From Bradyrhizobium canariense (GTDB lineage: Bacteria > Pseudomonadota > Alphaproteobacteria > Rhizobiales > Xanthobacteraceae): DNA of 64,000 bases. The position numbers were made by a program, and so were the translations under genes. The DNA is taken from positions 372,001 through 436,000 of the forward strand of contig NZ_LT629750.1 of assembly GCF_900105125.1 (NCBI RefSeq). The letters are read 5' to 3'. The notes under the pieces are model-generated. The model was not told the origin of the DNA and did no database searches. It worked only from the letters and a program-made list of their open reading frames with translations. How positions within the stretch are numbered: the stretch's first letter is position 1; each line of letters begins with the position of its first letter. Below are positions 8,463-16,725 of this stretch, one piece after another.

Positions 8463-9292
8463 GTGCCGCTCTCCATCACCGCGATGGCTTCCTCTTCGTC
8501 GGCGCCGAGATAGGCCGCGATCACCTTGGGGTCGTCGCGAATATCCTGTGGCGTGCCTTCGGCGATCTTGACGCCGTAATCCATCACCACGACGCGGTCG
8601 GAAATCTCCATCACCACCGACATGTCATGTTCGATCAGCAGGATCGAGGTGCCGTGATCGGAGCGGATCGAGAGCAGCAACTCGCTCAAGGCCGCGCTTT
8701 CACGTGCGTTCAGTCCGGCGGCCGGCTCATCGAGACAGAGCAACGCGGGTTCGGTGCACATCGCGCGAGCGATTTCGAGACGGCGCTGGTCGCCATAGGG
8801 CAAATTGCCGGCGGCGTCATCGGCGCGGTCGAGCAGCCCGATGCGATCGAGCCAGAGCTTTGCCAGATCGATCGCGCGCTTCTCCGCACTGCGCCAGGAT
8901 GGCGCGCCGATCAGGCCGAGAAAGGTCAGACCCGAGGCGCGCATCAGCGCGTTGTGCTGCGCGACCATCAGGTTTTCCAGCGCGGTCATGCCGGGAAACA
9001 GCCGGATATTCTGGAAGGTGCGGGCGACCTTGGCCTGTTTGGAAATCCGGAAATCATTCAGCCGTTCGAGCTGGATCTGCGTGCCGTTATCATGCGTCAG
9101 GCGAATGGCGCCTGAACTGGGCTTGTAGAAACCGGTGATGCAGTTGAATACGGTGGTCTTGCCGGCGCCGTTAGGTCCGATCAGCGCCGTGACCTCGCGC
9201 CGCTTCGCAGCGAACGACAGATCGTTGACGGCGACGATGCCGCCGAAGCGCATGGATAAATGATCGACGCTGAGAATGTCGTCGCCGCTCAT
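8459..9292 (-). CDS. livG: Branched-chain amino acid ABC transporter ATP-binding protein LivG
   Basis: This is the second ATPase of the branched-chain amino acid importer. In its 277 residues, Walker A is GPNGAGKTT at about 39-47. The family-specific TFQNIRLFPGMTALENLMVA follows at about 92-111, then the signature region NLPYGDQRRLEIARA at about 163-177 and Walker B LLCLDEP at about 184-190. The C-terminal GTPQDIRDDPKVIAAYLG is typical of LivG. Its start overlaps the livM stop as ATGA, so the two are translationally coupled. Its stop overlaps the start of the inserted DUF559 gene in the same way. Confidence 0.94.
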   Translation of the reverse strand: MSGDDILSVDHLSMRFGGIVAVNDLSFAAKRREVTALIGPNGAGKTTVFNCITGFYKPSSGAIRLTHDNGTQIQLERLNDFRISKQAKVARTFQNIRLFPGMTALENLMVAQHNALMRASGLTFLGLIGAPSWRSAEKRAIDLAKLWLDRIGLLDRADDAAGNLPYGDQRRLEIARAMCTEPALLCLDEPAAGLNARESAALSELLLSIRSDHGTSILLIEHDMSVVMEISDRVVVMDYGVKIAEGTPQDIRDDPKVIAAYLGADEEEAIAVMESGT

Positions 9293-10620
9293 CCATGTCC
9301 CTCCTTGACGAGGTCAGATGAGATCGCTTGCGAGTGTCGCAGGAACACGGTCGGTGCGCGATGGCCGATCAGCCCGCGCGGCCGCCAGATCATCAGCAGC
9401 ACCATCGCGACGCCGAACACCAGCATGCGGTATTGTTCGAGACCGCGAAACAGCTCAAAGCCGCCGATCATCGTGAGCGCCGCGAGGGCTACGCCGAGCT
9501 GCGATCCCATGCCGCCGAGCACGACGATCGCCAGCACCAGCGCTGATTCCTGGAAGGTGAAGGATTCCGGACTGATGAAGCCCTGCCGGGTGGCGAAGAA
9601 CGCACCGGCGAAACCGCCGAACATCGCGCCGGTCGCAAATGCCGTCAGCTTCGTCGTTGTTGTGTTGATGCCGAGCGCGCGGCAGGCGACCTCGTCCTCG
9701 CGCAGCGCTTCCCAGGCGCGCCCGATCGGCAGACGGCGCAACCGGATCGTCACCCAGTTGGTCAGCAGCGCCAGCGCCAGTATCAGATAGAACAGGAATA
9801 CGATGCGGTGGGTCGGCGAGAATTCGATGCCGAGCTTGGCGGCGAGGCCGTCCTCGCCGGGCGTGAGCGGAATACCGAACAATGTCGGGCGCGGAATGCC
9901 GCTGACGCCATTTGGGCCGCCGGTCAGGCTCTGCCAGTTGATGATCACGAGGCGGATGATCTCGCCAAAGGCGAGCGTGACGATGGCGAGGTAGTCACCG
10001 CGCAGACGCAGCACCGGAAAGCCCAGCATGACGCCCCACAACGCCGCCAGGATGCCGGCCAGCGGCAGACAGATCCAGAATGACAGGCCGAAATTGGTTG
10101 CCAGCAGCGCGTAGGAATAGGCGCCGACCGCATAAAACGCGACGTAACCGAGATCGAGCAGGCCCGCGAGGCCGACGACGACGTTCAATCCCCATCCCAG
10201 CATCACATAGGTCAGCACGAGAATGCCGAGGTCGAGAATGTAGCGCTGATCGTAGAAAATCACCGGCACCAGAAAGGCAAAGATCAAGAGCAGCGGCGCG
10301 ATGGCACGCCGCGCGACCGCAAGGCCGCTTTGCACCGACGGCGGAACGGTCCTGACGGTACCGAGCGGTCCCCACCATTGCCGCAGCAATTCGATAACGA
10401 TGCTGCCGCCGAACACGATCGCGACCATGGAAGCGAGATCGCCGAACCTCGTCCAGTAGATCAATTGCCCGGTGGGGCCGGCCTCGGTGCGAACGCCGAT
10501 CATCAGCGAAAACAACACCAGCGCGACCAAGGCGCTGATCAGGGCTTTCTTGAAGATGAAGGCTGCGCCCGGCAGGCGCGAGGCGGGCGTTGAAGTGGTT
10601 GCCACGCGCTCGTCCGTCAA
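9289..10620 (-). CDS. livM: Branched-chain amino acid ABC transporter permease LivM
   Basis: This permease has about 443 residues and about ten hydrophobic segments. The conserved LivM core begins near FYDQRYILDLGILVLTYVMLG. The loop LRGDYLAIVTLAFGEIIRL and the coupling segment containing REDEVACRALGIN are hallmarks of the family. The start is uncertain. A TTG overlaps the livH stop as TTGA, and a GTG lies 15 bases further in. Neither has a strong ribosome-binding site, which fits coupling to livH. A much longer open frame continues upstream across livH in another frame, but it is not a fusion. The N-terminal 100 residues are longer than in E. coli LivM, as is common in Bradyrhizobium. Confidence 0.92.
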   Translation of the reverse strand: MTDERVATTSTPASRLPGAAFIFKKALISALVALVLFSLMIGVRTEAGPTGQLIYWTRFGDLASMVAIVFGGSIVIELLRQWWGPLGTVRTVPPSVQSGLAVARRAIAPLLLIFAFLVPVIFYDQRYILDLGILVLTYVMLGWGLNVVVGLAGLLDLGYVAFYAVGAYSYALLATNFGLSFWICLPLAGILAALWGVMLGFPVLRLRGDYLAIVTLAFGEIIRLVIINWQSLTGGPNGVSGIPRPTLFGIPLTPGEDGLAAKLGIEFSPTHRIVFLFYLILALALLTNWVTIRLRRLPIGRAWEALREDEVACRALGINTTTTKLTAFATGAMFGGFAGAFFATRQGFISPESFTFQESALVLAIVVLGGMGSQLGVALAALTMIGGFELFRGLEQYRMLVFGVAMVLLMIWRPRGLIGHRAPTVFLRHSQAISSDLVKEGHG

Positions 10621-11531
10621 ACTTTTTCGACTTCGGGCCGGCCCAGAAGGCCGGTCGGAAGGAAGATCAGCACGATGATCAAAATCGAGAACGCCGCGAC
10701 GTCCTTGTATTCGACGGAGAAGTAGGCCGACCACAGCGTCTCGATCAGCCCGATCGCAAGCCCGCCCAGCATCGCGCCGGGCAGCGAGCCGATGCCACCA
10801 AGCACAGCCGCGGTGAAGGCCTTGATGCCGGCGACAAAGCCCATGAAGAAATCGACCAGTCCGTAATACAGGAGGTACATCATGCCGGCGACTGCAGCCA
10901 GCGCCGCGCCAATCACGAAGGTCATGGAAATGGTGCGGTCGACGTCGACGCCCAACAGCGCCGCCATGGTCTGGTCCTGCTCGCAGGCGCGCATGTCGCG
11001 GCCGAGCCGGGTGCGCGACACCAGCCAGGTGAAAATCGCCAGCAGCACGATGGTGGTGACGACGACGATGATCTGCGCGTTGGACAACCGCACCGCAAAA
11101 CCGTTCTTCTCCAGCAGCGTGTAGCCGCCGGTGATGATGGGCGGCACCGGCTTGACCCGCGCGCCCTGGGCCACTTGCGAATAGTTCGACAGCACGAATG
11201 ACATGCCGATCGCCGACAGCATCGGCGCCAGCCGGAACGAGTGCCGCAGCGGCCGGTAGGCGATGCGCTCCACGGTCCAGCCATAGAGCGCGGTGATCGC
11301 CATCGAGACCAGAAGCACGATCAGCAGGATCAGCGGAATCGCGGTGAGGCCGATCGAGACCAGGATCAGGAACGAAATCAGCGCGATAAAGCCGCCGATC
11401 ATGAAGATGTCGCCATGGGCGAAATTGATCATGCCAACGATGCCATAGACCATGGTGTAGCCAATGGCGATCAGGCCGTAGATCGAGCCAAGCACGATGC
11501 CGTTGATGACTTGCTGGGCGAAATAGTCCAT
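10617..11531 (-). CDS. livH: Branched-chain amino acid ABC transporter permease LivH
   Basis: This is a 304-residue inner-membrane permease of the LivH family with about eight hydrophobic segments. The N-terminus (QQVINGIVLGSIYGLIAIGYTMV) and the motif GMINFAHGDIFMIG are diagnostic. The later TRLGRDMRACEQDQTMAALLG contains the cytoplasmic loop that contacts the ATPases. It is the first gene of the liv run in this window. It is followed by livM with overlapping stop and start, so livHMG are very likely cotranscribed. The ATG has only a weak ribosome-binding site. Confidence 0.94.
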   Translation of the reverse strand: MDYFAQQVINGIVLGSIYGLIAIGYTMVYGIVGMINFAHGDIFMIGGFIALISFLILVSIGLTAIPLILLIVLLVSMAITALYGWTVERIAYRPLRHSFRLAPMLSAIGMSFVLSNYSQVAQGARVKPVPPIITGGYTLLEKNGFAVRLSNAQIIVVVTTIVLLAIFTWLVSRTRLGRDMRACEQDQTMAALLGVDVDRTISMTFVIGAALAAVAGMMYLLYYGLVDFFMGFVAGIKAFTAAVLGGIGSLPGAMLGGLAIGLIETLWSAYFSVEYKDVAAFSILIIVLIFLPTGLLGRPEVEKV

Positions 11532-11856
11532 GCGCTGCCGTTAGTTGGAGCATTTTCCGGCAAAGTGGTCCCGGTTTGCCGTCGAGAAAATGCTCGCCTC
11601 ACAAATTCCGCGGCGATGGCCCCGGCAGCCCAAACGACGCGTCGTCTCGTTTTCTAACAGTGGGAACCGGGGGCGGCAACAGCACAGGGCGTGGCTGCAA
11701 GGCGTTGTACATAGGTACTTTTGGGCAGGGTTCCGGTGCCACAGTCGTGACAAGCGACGGCCACGCAAAGATCAAGGTGGAACCCGGCGTCCTTGCGAAA
11801 CCAATCGCGCGCCATCGGAGTTGGTTGTGGCTTAGGATCAACAACGGAGATCTTTG
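11532..11856. other. Gene-free region between livH and the Gln-rich small protein
   Basis: This stretch of about 325 bases separates divergent genes and should hold promoters for both. I see no convincing coding sequence. It contains one member of a hairpin repeat family near its left end and nothing else I can name. Confidence 0.5.
11548..11595. repeat. Palindromic repeat with GAGCATTTTC/GAAAATGCTC arms
   Basis: Ten-base perfect inverted arms at 11548-11557 and 11586-11595 enclose a CCGG-rich middle. It resembles the GAGCATGATC...GATCATGCTC element at 18541-18587 in layout, with an inner CCGG...CCGGTTT portion, so the two probably belong to one family. Confidence 0.7.
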
Positions 11857-12006
11857 ATGTCCAACCAGAACCAGCCGGGCCAGCAGAGTCAGAACCCCAA
11901 TCAGAAGCCCGGCCAGCAGCAGCAGGGCGGCGGCCAGAAGCCCGGTCAGCAGCAGCAGGATCCCAGCCGTCAGGGCCAGAACCCCAATAAGGATAAGGAT
12001 CGCTAG
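11857..12006 (+). CDS. Gln/Pro/Gly/Asn-rich 49-residue small protein
   Basis: This very short gene encodes 49 residues composed almost entirely of Gln, Pro, Gly, Asn and Lys, with repeated PGQQQQ-like units (two copies about ten residues apart). It ends in a charged NKDKDR tail. It has no hydrophobic residues able to form a core, so it is probably disordered. The start is supported by ACGGAGA about six bases before the ATG. A strong terminator follows about 30 bases after the stop, so it looks like a stand-alone transcription unit. I do not recognise a function. Similar low-complexity small proteins occur in Bradyrhizobium, but I cannot name a family. Confidence 0.7.
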   Translation: MSNQNQPGQQSQNPNQKPGQQQQGGGQKPGQQQQDPSRQGQNPNKDKDR

Positions 12007-12037
12007 TCCGCATCTGGACGAAGCGGGAGCAGGAAAG

Positions 12038-12060
12038 TCCCGCCGAAAGGCGGGATTTTT
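12038..12060 (+). terminator. Rho-independent terminator after the Gln-rich small gene
   Basis: A seven-base perfect stem (TCCCGCC/GGCGGGA) with a GAAA tetraloop is followed by TTTTT. It is a textbook intrinsic terminator placed just after the small gene. Confidence 0.9.
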
Positions 12061-12245
12061 CTTTGGTAGCAGGTGAAATCGGGTCCTCGGTCACGAGGTG
12101 CACCCCGCTGCCCCCAGGAAGGCCGCTCCGGCTGACCCACGTTAAGGTAAATAAAGGGTTTAAATTGCCGCTCGCTATTTAAGCGCGTTACCTCGCTCCA
12201 TGAGGCCACCGTCATTCGGGGCCCTGCGGAATAGCGGGAAGCGAT

Positions 12246-12773
12246 ATGTTCAGGAACTGGCGGATCAGTTCATTCAGCGGCGCGCTACTGGCGGCCTATT
12301 TCATCCCGACCTGGACCACCGTCGCCTTCAAGATCATGGTTTCGCCGATCCATGGCCTGTTTGAGCGGCCGAACATTTCGGTGGCGCTGTTCATCAGCGA
12401 TCATCTGCAACTGGCCGCGGTGACGACGGTGCGCGCGGCATGGTTGCTCGCTCTGGGCAAGCTCACGGTGGTCGCGTTCTTTGCGATCTTTCTGGTCTTC
12501 ACCGCCCGTGCCGTGGTCCGCAAGACGAGCGGGGGCGACGAAGCATTGGCGATCGCGCTTGCCATCGGCAGTGTGATCAGTTTTGCCAGCATGATGATGG
12601 CTTCGCAGGTCGGTGAGACCGCGGCGCTTCAGCTGCATGCGACGGAACTATTGATGCTGCTCGGCACCGCCATCGTGATGGTGTTCGAACGTCCCGTCGA
12701 GACCGCGCCGCAGAACCAGGGCGCGATTGCCGATTTATCCCTTCAGCAAGCCCAACTCCTGGACAATCGCTGA
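12246..12773 (+). CDS. Small integral membrane protein, hypothetical
   Basis: The 175-residue product has four probable membrane spans: about residues 11-31, 57-88 (possibly one long or two short spans), 100-118 and 132-150. I do not recognise a family and see no catalytic motif. GGAAG lies about five bases before the ATG. Its last 39 bases overlap the 3' end of the convergent pcaC gene, so the C-terminal QQAQLLDNR tail is the antisense of pcaC coding sequence. The tail is probably not conserved. Two in-frame alternatives for a shorter end were not seen. Confidence 0.7.
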   Translation: MFRNWRISSFSGALLAAYFIPTWTTVAFKIMVSPIHGLFERPNISVALFISDHLQLAAVTTVRAAWLLALGKLTVVAFFAIFLVFTARAVVRKTSGGDEALAIALAIGSVISFASMMMASQVGETAALQLHATELLMLLGTAIVMVFERPVETAPQNQGAIADLSLQQAQLLDNR

Positions 12774-13127
12774 CGCCTCCTTGACGGCGTGATTGGCCGC
12801 GGGCACGCCGCAATAGATCGCCTGCTGCAGCAGGATTTCCTTGATATCGTCGGGCGTAAAGCCGCCATCCGCGAGCGCCGCGCGCACGTGCAGGCGAAAT
12901 TCGTCCCATTGACCGAGCGCCACCATGGTGCCGATGACGAGTACGCGCCGCGTGCGCTCGTCAAAATGCGGCCGGGTCCAGATCTCGCCCCACGCGTAGC
13001 GCGTGATCATGTCCTGGAAATCGGTGTTGAACGAATTCCGGTTGGCGATTGATTTGTCGACCCAGGCATTGCCGAGCACCTTGCGGCGCTGAACCATGCC
13101 GTCGTCCCGGCGTTTTTGATCGTCCAT
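12735..13127 (-). CDS. pcaC: 4-carboxymuconolactone decarboxylase PcaC
   Basis: PcaC converts 4-carboxymuconolactone to 3-oxoadipate enol-lactone in the protocatechuate branch of the beta-ketoadipate pathway. The 130-residue length is right for the single-domain enzyme. Family features are the FNTDFQDMITRYAWGEIWTRP N-terminal half, RTRRVLVIGTMVALGQWDEF in the middle and QQAIYCGVPAANHA near the end, which carries the conserved Cys and His. An AAGGAG site precedes the ATG. It is the third gene in a pcaB-pcaD-pcaC order, separated from pcaD by a palindromic repeat. Confidence 0.93.
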   Translation of the reverse strand: MDDQKRRDDGMVQRRKVLGNAWVDKSIANRNSFNTDFQDMITRYAWGEIWTRPHFDERTRRVLVIGTMVALGQWDEFRLHVRAALADGGFTPDDIKEILLQQAIYCGVPAANHAVKEASAIVQELGLLKG

Positions 13128-13140
13128 TTGCTTTCTCCTT

Positions 13141-13258
13141 CGTCATTGCGGGGAGCCAACGGGTCCCGGCTTCGGCGGGCCCGATGATAAACTCCGCGAC
13201 GAAGCAATCCAGATCGTTCCGTGGGTACTGGATTGCTTCGCTGGCGCTCGCAATGACG
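13141..13258. repeat. Palindromic intergenic repeat, GTCATTGCG...CGCAATGAC family
   Basis: The element starts with CGTCATTGCG and ends with CGCAATGACG. It contains GAAGCAATCC and GGATTGCTTC as inner inverted arms. Related copies lie at 42348-42429, 44102-44218 and, degenerated, at 58841-58910. It lies between pcaD and pcaC and could form a long hairpin in the transcript. Confidence 0.85.
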
Positions 13259-13271
13259 GCATTCGTGTGAA

Positions 13272-14054
13272 TTAACGTTGCGTCAGGAAACCGACCACGG
13301 CGTCGGTAAAGGCGTGCGGCTGTTCGACATTGGAAATATGCGCGGCGTCGAAAATGGTGAGGCTGGCGCGGGGGATCTGGCTGCGGATCAATTCACCGGC
13401 CGCAAGCGGCGTTGCCATGTCGTGGCGCCCAGCGATCACCAGCGTCGGGCTTTTGATCTTCGGCAGCAACGCACGCTGGTCGAGCGTGCTCAGCGCCTCA
13501 CAGCAGGCGAGATAGCCCTGCACTGGCGTGGCCAGCAGCATCGCCTTCATATTCGCCGTGATCTGGGGTTCGCGCTCGCGAAAATCCGCGGTCAGCCAGC
13601 CCGCGATCACGGTATCGGCCACCGACGCGAGGCCGCCTTCCTTCACCGCCTTGATGCGGTTGAGCCAGTTGGTCGGATCGGCATAGTAGCAAGCGGTGTT
13701 GGACAGGATGATCTTGTCGAGGCGCTCCGGCGCGTTGGCGCCAAGCCATTGTCCGACCATGCCGCCCATCGACAGTCCGCACCAATGCACTTTCTCGATA
13801 TTGAGATCATCGAGGATGGCGAGCACGTCGCGGCCGAAGCGCTCCATGGAATAGGGGCCGGGCGGCACGTCGGATTTGCCGTGGCCGCGGCGATCATAGC
13901 GGATCACGCGAAAAAGCTGCGTGAGCGCCTTCATCTGCGGCTCCCACATCTGCAGGGTGCAGCCGAGCGAGTTTGACAGCATCAGGGTCGGTCCGCCGTC
14001 GCGGCCCTCGACGGACACGTTGAGCAGGCAACCATCGGCGTCGATCATCGGCAT
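13272..14054 (-). CDS. pcaD: 3-oxoadipate enol-lactonase PcaD
   Basis: PcaD is an alpha/beta-hydrolase that opens 3-oxoadipate enol-lactone to 3-oxoadipate. The 260-residue protein has the nucleophile elbow GLSMGG with Ser at about 95, the acid Asp at about 212 (GRHD) and His at about 239 (AAHISN). The family-typical SNSLGCTLQMWEPQ and YDRRGHGKSDVPPGPY are present. It sits 18 bases downstream of pcaB, so the two are likely cotranscribed. The sequence from the nucleophile to HISNVEQP matches 3-oxoadipate enol-lactonases better than general hydrolases. Confidence 0.93.
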   Translation of the reverse strand: MPMIDADGCLLNVSVEGRDGGPTLMLSNSLGCTLQMWEPQMKALTQLFRVIRYDRRGHGKSDVPPGPYSMERFGRDVLAILDDLNIEKVHWCGLSMGGMVGQWLGANAPERLDKIILSNTACYYADPTNWLNRIKAVKEGGLASVADTVIAGWLTADFREREPQITANMKAMLLATPVQGYLACCEALSTLDQRALLPKIKSPTLVIAGRHDMATPLAAGELIRSQIPRASLTIFDAAHISNVEQPHAFTDAVVGFLTQR

Positions 14055-14072
14055 CGGGATTTCTCCGGTATC

Positions 14073-15428
14073 TTATTGTCTGTCGAGCGAAGCGAGCAGC
14101 CGGTCGATCAGCGGCTGCGCGACGCCCTGATAGGCCATCGGTTCGAACAGGTCTGCAAGTTTTTTGGCGTCGAGCCACTTGGTGACCTTCGGATCCCCGG
14201 TCAGCACGTCGCGCAGGCCTTTTTTCTCGGCGACGGCTTTTTTGCTGGCGGCCTCGACCAGATGATGGGCCTCGCTTTTGCCGATCTTTTCCGCCAGCGC
14301 CATCGTCACGGACTCCGCCATGACCAGCCCGCGCGTGGCGTCGAGATTGGCGCGCATCCGCGCCGTATCGACTTCCAGGCCTTCGGCGATATCGACGATG
14401 GCTGCGAGCGCACCCGATGTGACGAGCAGCAAGCTCGGCATGGTTGGCCATTCCGCGTGCCACGGTCCGGCGCTGCGTTCGTGGTCCTGCACTTGGGCCG
14501 CGAAAATCGTCGCCGCCAGATTGGGCGCCATGGTGGCTGCGGCAAGCGCGGTGGCGGCGGCGACGGGATTGCGTTTGTGGGGCATGGTCGAAGAGCCGCC
14601 GCGGCCTTCGCCTGAAGGTTCGAAGGCTTCCGCAACATCGGTCTGCATCATCAGCGACACGTCGCGCGCGATCTTGCCGCAGGTGCCTGCGACAATGGCA
14701 AACACCGAGGCTGCTTCCGCGATGCGGTCGCGATGGGTGTGCCAGGGCGCGTCGGGCAGCGGCAGCCGAAGCTCTTGCGCGAGTTGCTCCGCGACCAGCA
14801 ATCCCTTGTCGCCGAGGGCGGCGAGCGTGCCCGCAGCGCCGCCGAACTGCAATGCCGGTCCCTCGCTCCGCGACCGCCGCAGTCGCGTCCGCGAGCGATC
14901 GAGCGCGGCGGCATATTCGGCAAGCTTAAGCCCGAACGGCATCGGCAAGGCGTGCTGAAGCCAGGTGCGGCCCACGACCGGCGTATGGCGATGCTGTCGC
15001 GCGAGCCGGGCGAATCCTGTGATGGCGCGGTCGATGTCGGCAAGCAGCGCATCGATGGCAGCACGTAGCGTCAGCATGCCGGCGGTGTCGATCACGTCCT
15101 GGCTGGTTGCGCCCCAGTGGATATAGCGCGCGGCCTCGGCGTCGGTCCTGGCAACAGCCGCGGTGAGCGCCTTGACGAGGGGGATCGCGAGATTGCCGGA
15201 CGTGGTCGCGGCCTCGGCCAATGCGCCAAGATCGAACGCCGCGGCCTGGCATGCACTCGTGATCGGTCCTGCCGCGCTTGTGGGGATGATGCCGATGGTG
15301 GCTTCGGCGCGCGCAAGGGCTGCTTCGAAATCCAGCATGTGCTGGAGATAGGCCATATCGTCGCAGACCGCGCGCATGGCGGCGCTCGACAGGACAGGCG
15401 CGAGCAGGGGTGAGAGGGCTGTACTCAT
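14073..15428 (-). CDS. pcaB: 3-carboxy-cis,cis-muconate cycloisomerase PcaB
   Basis: PcaB lactonises 3-carboxy-cis,cis-muconate to 4-carboxymuconolactone. The 451-residue protein belongs to the fumarase/aspartase superfamily. The superfamily signature GSSTMPHKRNP is at about 278-288, and the upstream WGATSQDVIDTA at about 105-116 and the GRTWLQHALP substrate loop at about 153-162 are both visible. It is first in the pcaB-pcaD-pcaC order. The protocatechuate dioxygenase genes pcaGH and a pcaQ-type regulator are not in this window, so the operon may be incomplete or those genes lie elsewhere. Confidence 0.93.
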   Translation of the reverse strand: MSTALSPLLAPVLSSAAMRAVCDDMAYLQHMLDFEAALARAEATIGIIPTSAAGPITSACQAAAFDLGALAEAATTSGNLAIPLVKALTAAVARTDAEAARYIHWGATSQDVIDTAGMLTLRAAIDALLADIDRAITGFARLARQHRHTPVVGRTWLQHALPMPFGLKLAEYAAALDRSRTRLRRSRSEGPALQFGGAAGTLAALGDKGLLVAEQLAQELRLPLPDAPWHTHRDRIAEAASVFAIVAGTCGKIARDVSLMMQTDVAEAFEPSGEGRGGSSTMPHKRNPVAAATALAAATMAPNLAATIFAAQVQDHERSAGPWHAEWPTMPSLLLVTSGALAAIVDIAEGLEVDTARMRANLDATRGLVMAESVTMALAEKIGKSEAHHLVEAASKKAVAEKKGLRDVLTGDPKVTKWLDAKKLADLFEPMAYQGVAQPLIDRLLASLDRQ

Positions 15429-15602
15429 GATGCGCGCGACCTAACCATTCCAGCCTGTATCTGCCAATGCTTTTGCCTGTTACGCCTGCGAATATGCATC
15501 GCTATCAGCCCAACGGTCCCCTTTCATTTCGGCTTGCCGTGCTTTACTTCAGGGCTGGTACCGGCGCGGGGCCGCGCCCGAGCTTTTCAGGAGACGAATC
15601 AC

Positions 15603-16049
15603 ATGGCCATGACAATGAATGGCGAGGTCCAGCTTGCGGCGCCGCGTGAAGCCGTGTGGGCCAAATTGAACGACCCGGAAGTGCTCAAGGCCTGCATCCC
15701 CGGATGCGAGGAACTGGAAAAAACCGAAGACAATGGCTTCCGCGCGGTCGCCAAAATGAAGGTCGGGCCGGTGTCAGCGCGCTTCAAGGGGCGGGTCACG
15801 CTGAGCGATCTCGATCCGCCCAACGGCTACAAGATCACAGGCGAGGGCGAGGGCGGCGTGGCGGGATTCGCCAAGGGCGGCGCGACGGTGGCCTTGGCCG
15901 ACAAGGATGGCGGCACGCTGTTGACTTATAATGTCGAAGCGCAGATTGGCGGCAAGCTCGCCCAGCTCGGGCAGCGGCTGATCAACGGTTCGGCCAAGAA
16001 ACTGGCCGACGAATTTTTCGCTAACTTTGCCAAGGCGGTGCAAGGTTAG
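15603..16049 (+). CDS. coxG: CoxG-like carbon monoxide dehydrogenase subunit G (SRPBCC fold)
   Basis: The 148-residue protein has the CoxG/SRPBCC helix-grip fold signature: FNGEVQL-like start (MNGEVQLAAPREAVWAKLNDP), LKACIPGCEELEKTED, and the C-terminal QLGQRLINGSAKKLADEFFANF. In other organisms CoxG helps recruit or assemble CO-dehydrogenase-type enzymes at the membrane, but many homologues have no proven role. AGGAG lies nine bases before the chosen ATG. The upstream extension of the open frame is not protein-like. The Fe-S subunit gene follows about 150 bases downstream on the same strand. Confidence 0.9.
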   Translation: MAMTMNGEVQLAAPREAVWAKLNDPEVLKACIPGCEELEKTEDNGFRAVAKMKVGPVSARFKGRVTLSDLDPPNGYKITGEGEGGVAGFAKGGATVALADKDGGTLLTYNVEAQIGGKLAQLGQRLINGSAKKLADEFFANFAKAVQG

Positions 16050-16205
16050 TCCGAAAGGCTAGTCCCGACCAACTCGCCGTAAGTCATATCTGGCCATGCC
16101 GCAGGTGAGGTTGCTCATTACCGGGATGGCCCATATTATGGCTTCTGGAATGATTTTAAACGCCTGTTCTGTCGATATGCGGCAGCGCAGATGAAGAGAG
16201 TGCTG

Positions 16206-16691
16206 ATGGCCAAAATTTCCCTGATCGTGAACGGCAATCCCGTGAACGCCAATGTCGACCCCCGTACCCTGCTGGTCCAGTTTCTGCGCGAAAATCTGCG
16301 GCTGACGGGCACCCATGTCGGCTGCGACACGTCGCAATGCGGCGCCTGTGTCGTGCATCTCGACGGCAAGGCCGTCAAATCCTGCACCACGCTTGCGGTG
16401 ATGGCCGACGGCCATGAGGTCAAGACCATCGAGGGCCTTGCGCCGGATGGCGCGCCGCTGCACCCGATGCAGGAGGCCTTCCGCGAGCATCACGGTTTGC
16501 AATGCGGCTTCTGTACGCCCGGCATGATCATGACCGCGGTCGACTTGGTTCACCGCAAGGGTCACGATCTCAGCGACCATACCATCCGCGAAGAGCTTGA
16601 AGGCAATCTCTGCCGCTGCACTGGCTATCAGAACATCGTTCTATCGATCGCCGCGGGCGCCAAGGCGATGGCGAAATCCGACCTCGCTTAA
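16206..16691 (+). CDS. coxS: CO/xanthine dehydrogenase-type [2Fe-2S] small subunit
   Basis: This 161-residue protein carries two [2Fe-2S] clusters for electron transfer in a molybdenum hydroxylase. The plant-ferredoxin-type cluster uses Cys40, 45, 48 and 60 ([10 protein letters not shown] then SC). The second uses Cys100, 103, 136 and 138 (QCGFCTPGM and LCRCTGY). All eight cysteines are present. The internal ATG was preferred because GAAGAG sits about seven bases ahead. An ATG 15 bases upstream is possible. The partner medium subunit follows after 34 bases, but no large subunit gene lies between or near them. Confidence 0.93.
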   Translation: MAKISLIVNGNPVNANVDPRTLLVQFLRENLRLTGTHVGCDTSQCGACVVHLDGKAVKSCTTLAVMADGHEVKTIEGLAPDGAPLHPMQEAFREHHGLQCGFCTPGMIMTAVDLVHRKGHDLSDHTIREELEGNLCRCTGYQNIVLSIAAGAKAMAKSDLA

Positions 16692-16725
16692 CCGATATCA
16701 TCGCGACCGCGACCAGGAATCTCTC

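Noticed and set aside
9289..11553. A 754-codon open frame suggesting a LivH-LivM fusion
   Set aside because: The upstream part runs through livH in a different frame and reads as Arg/His-rich shadow. livM starts at the livH stop.
13278..13976. Plus-strand frame opposite pcaD
   Set aside because: It is the antisense of an intact enol-lactonase with a complete catalytic triad.
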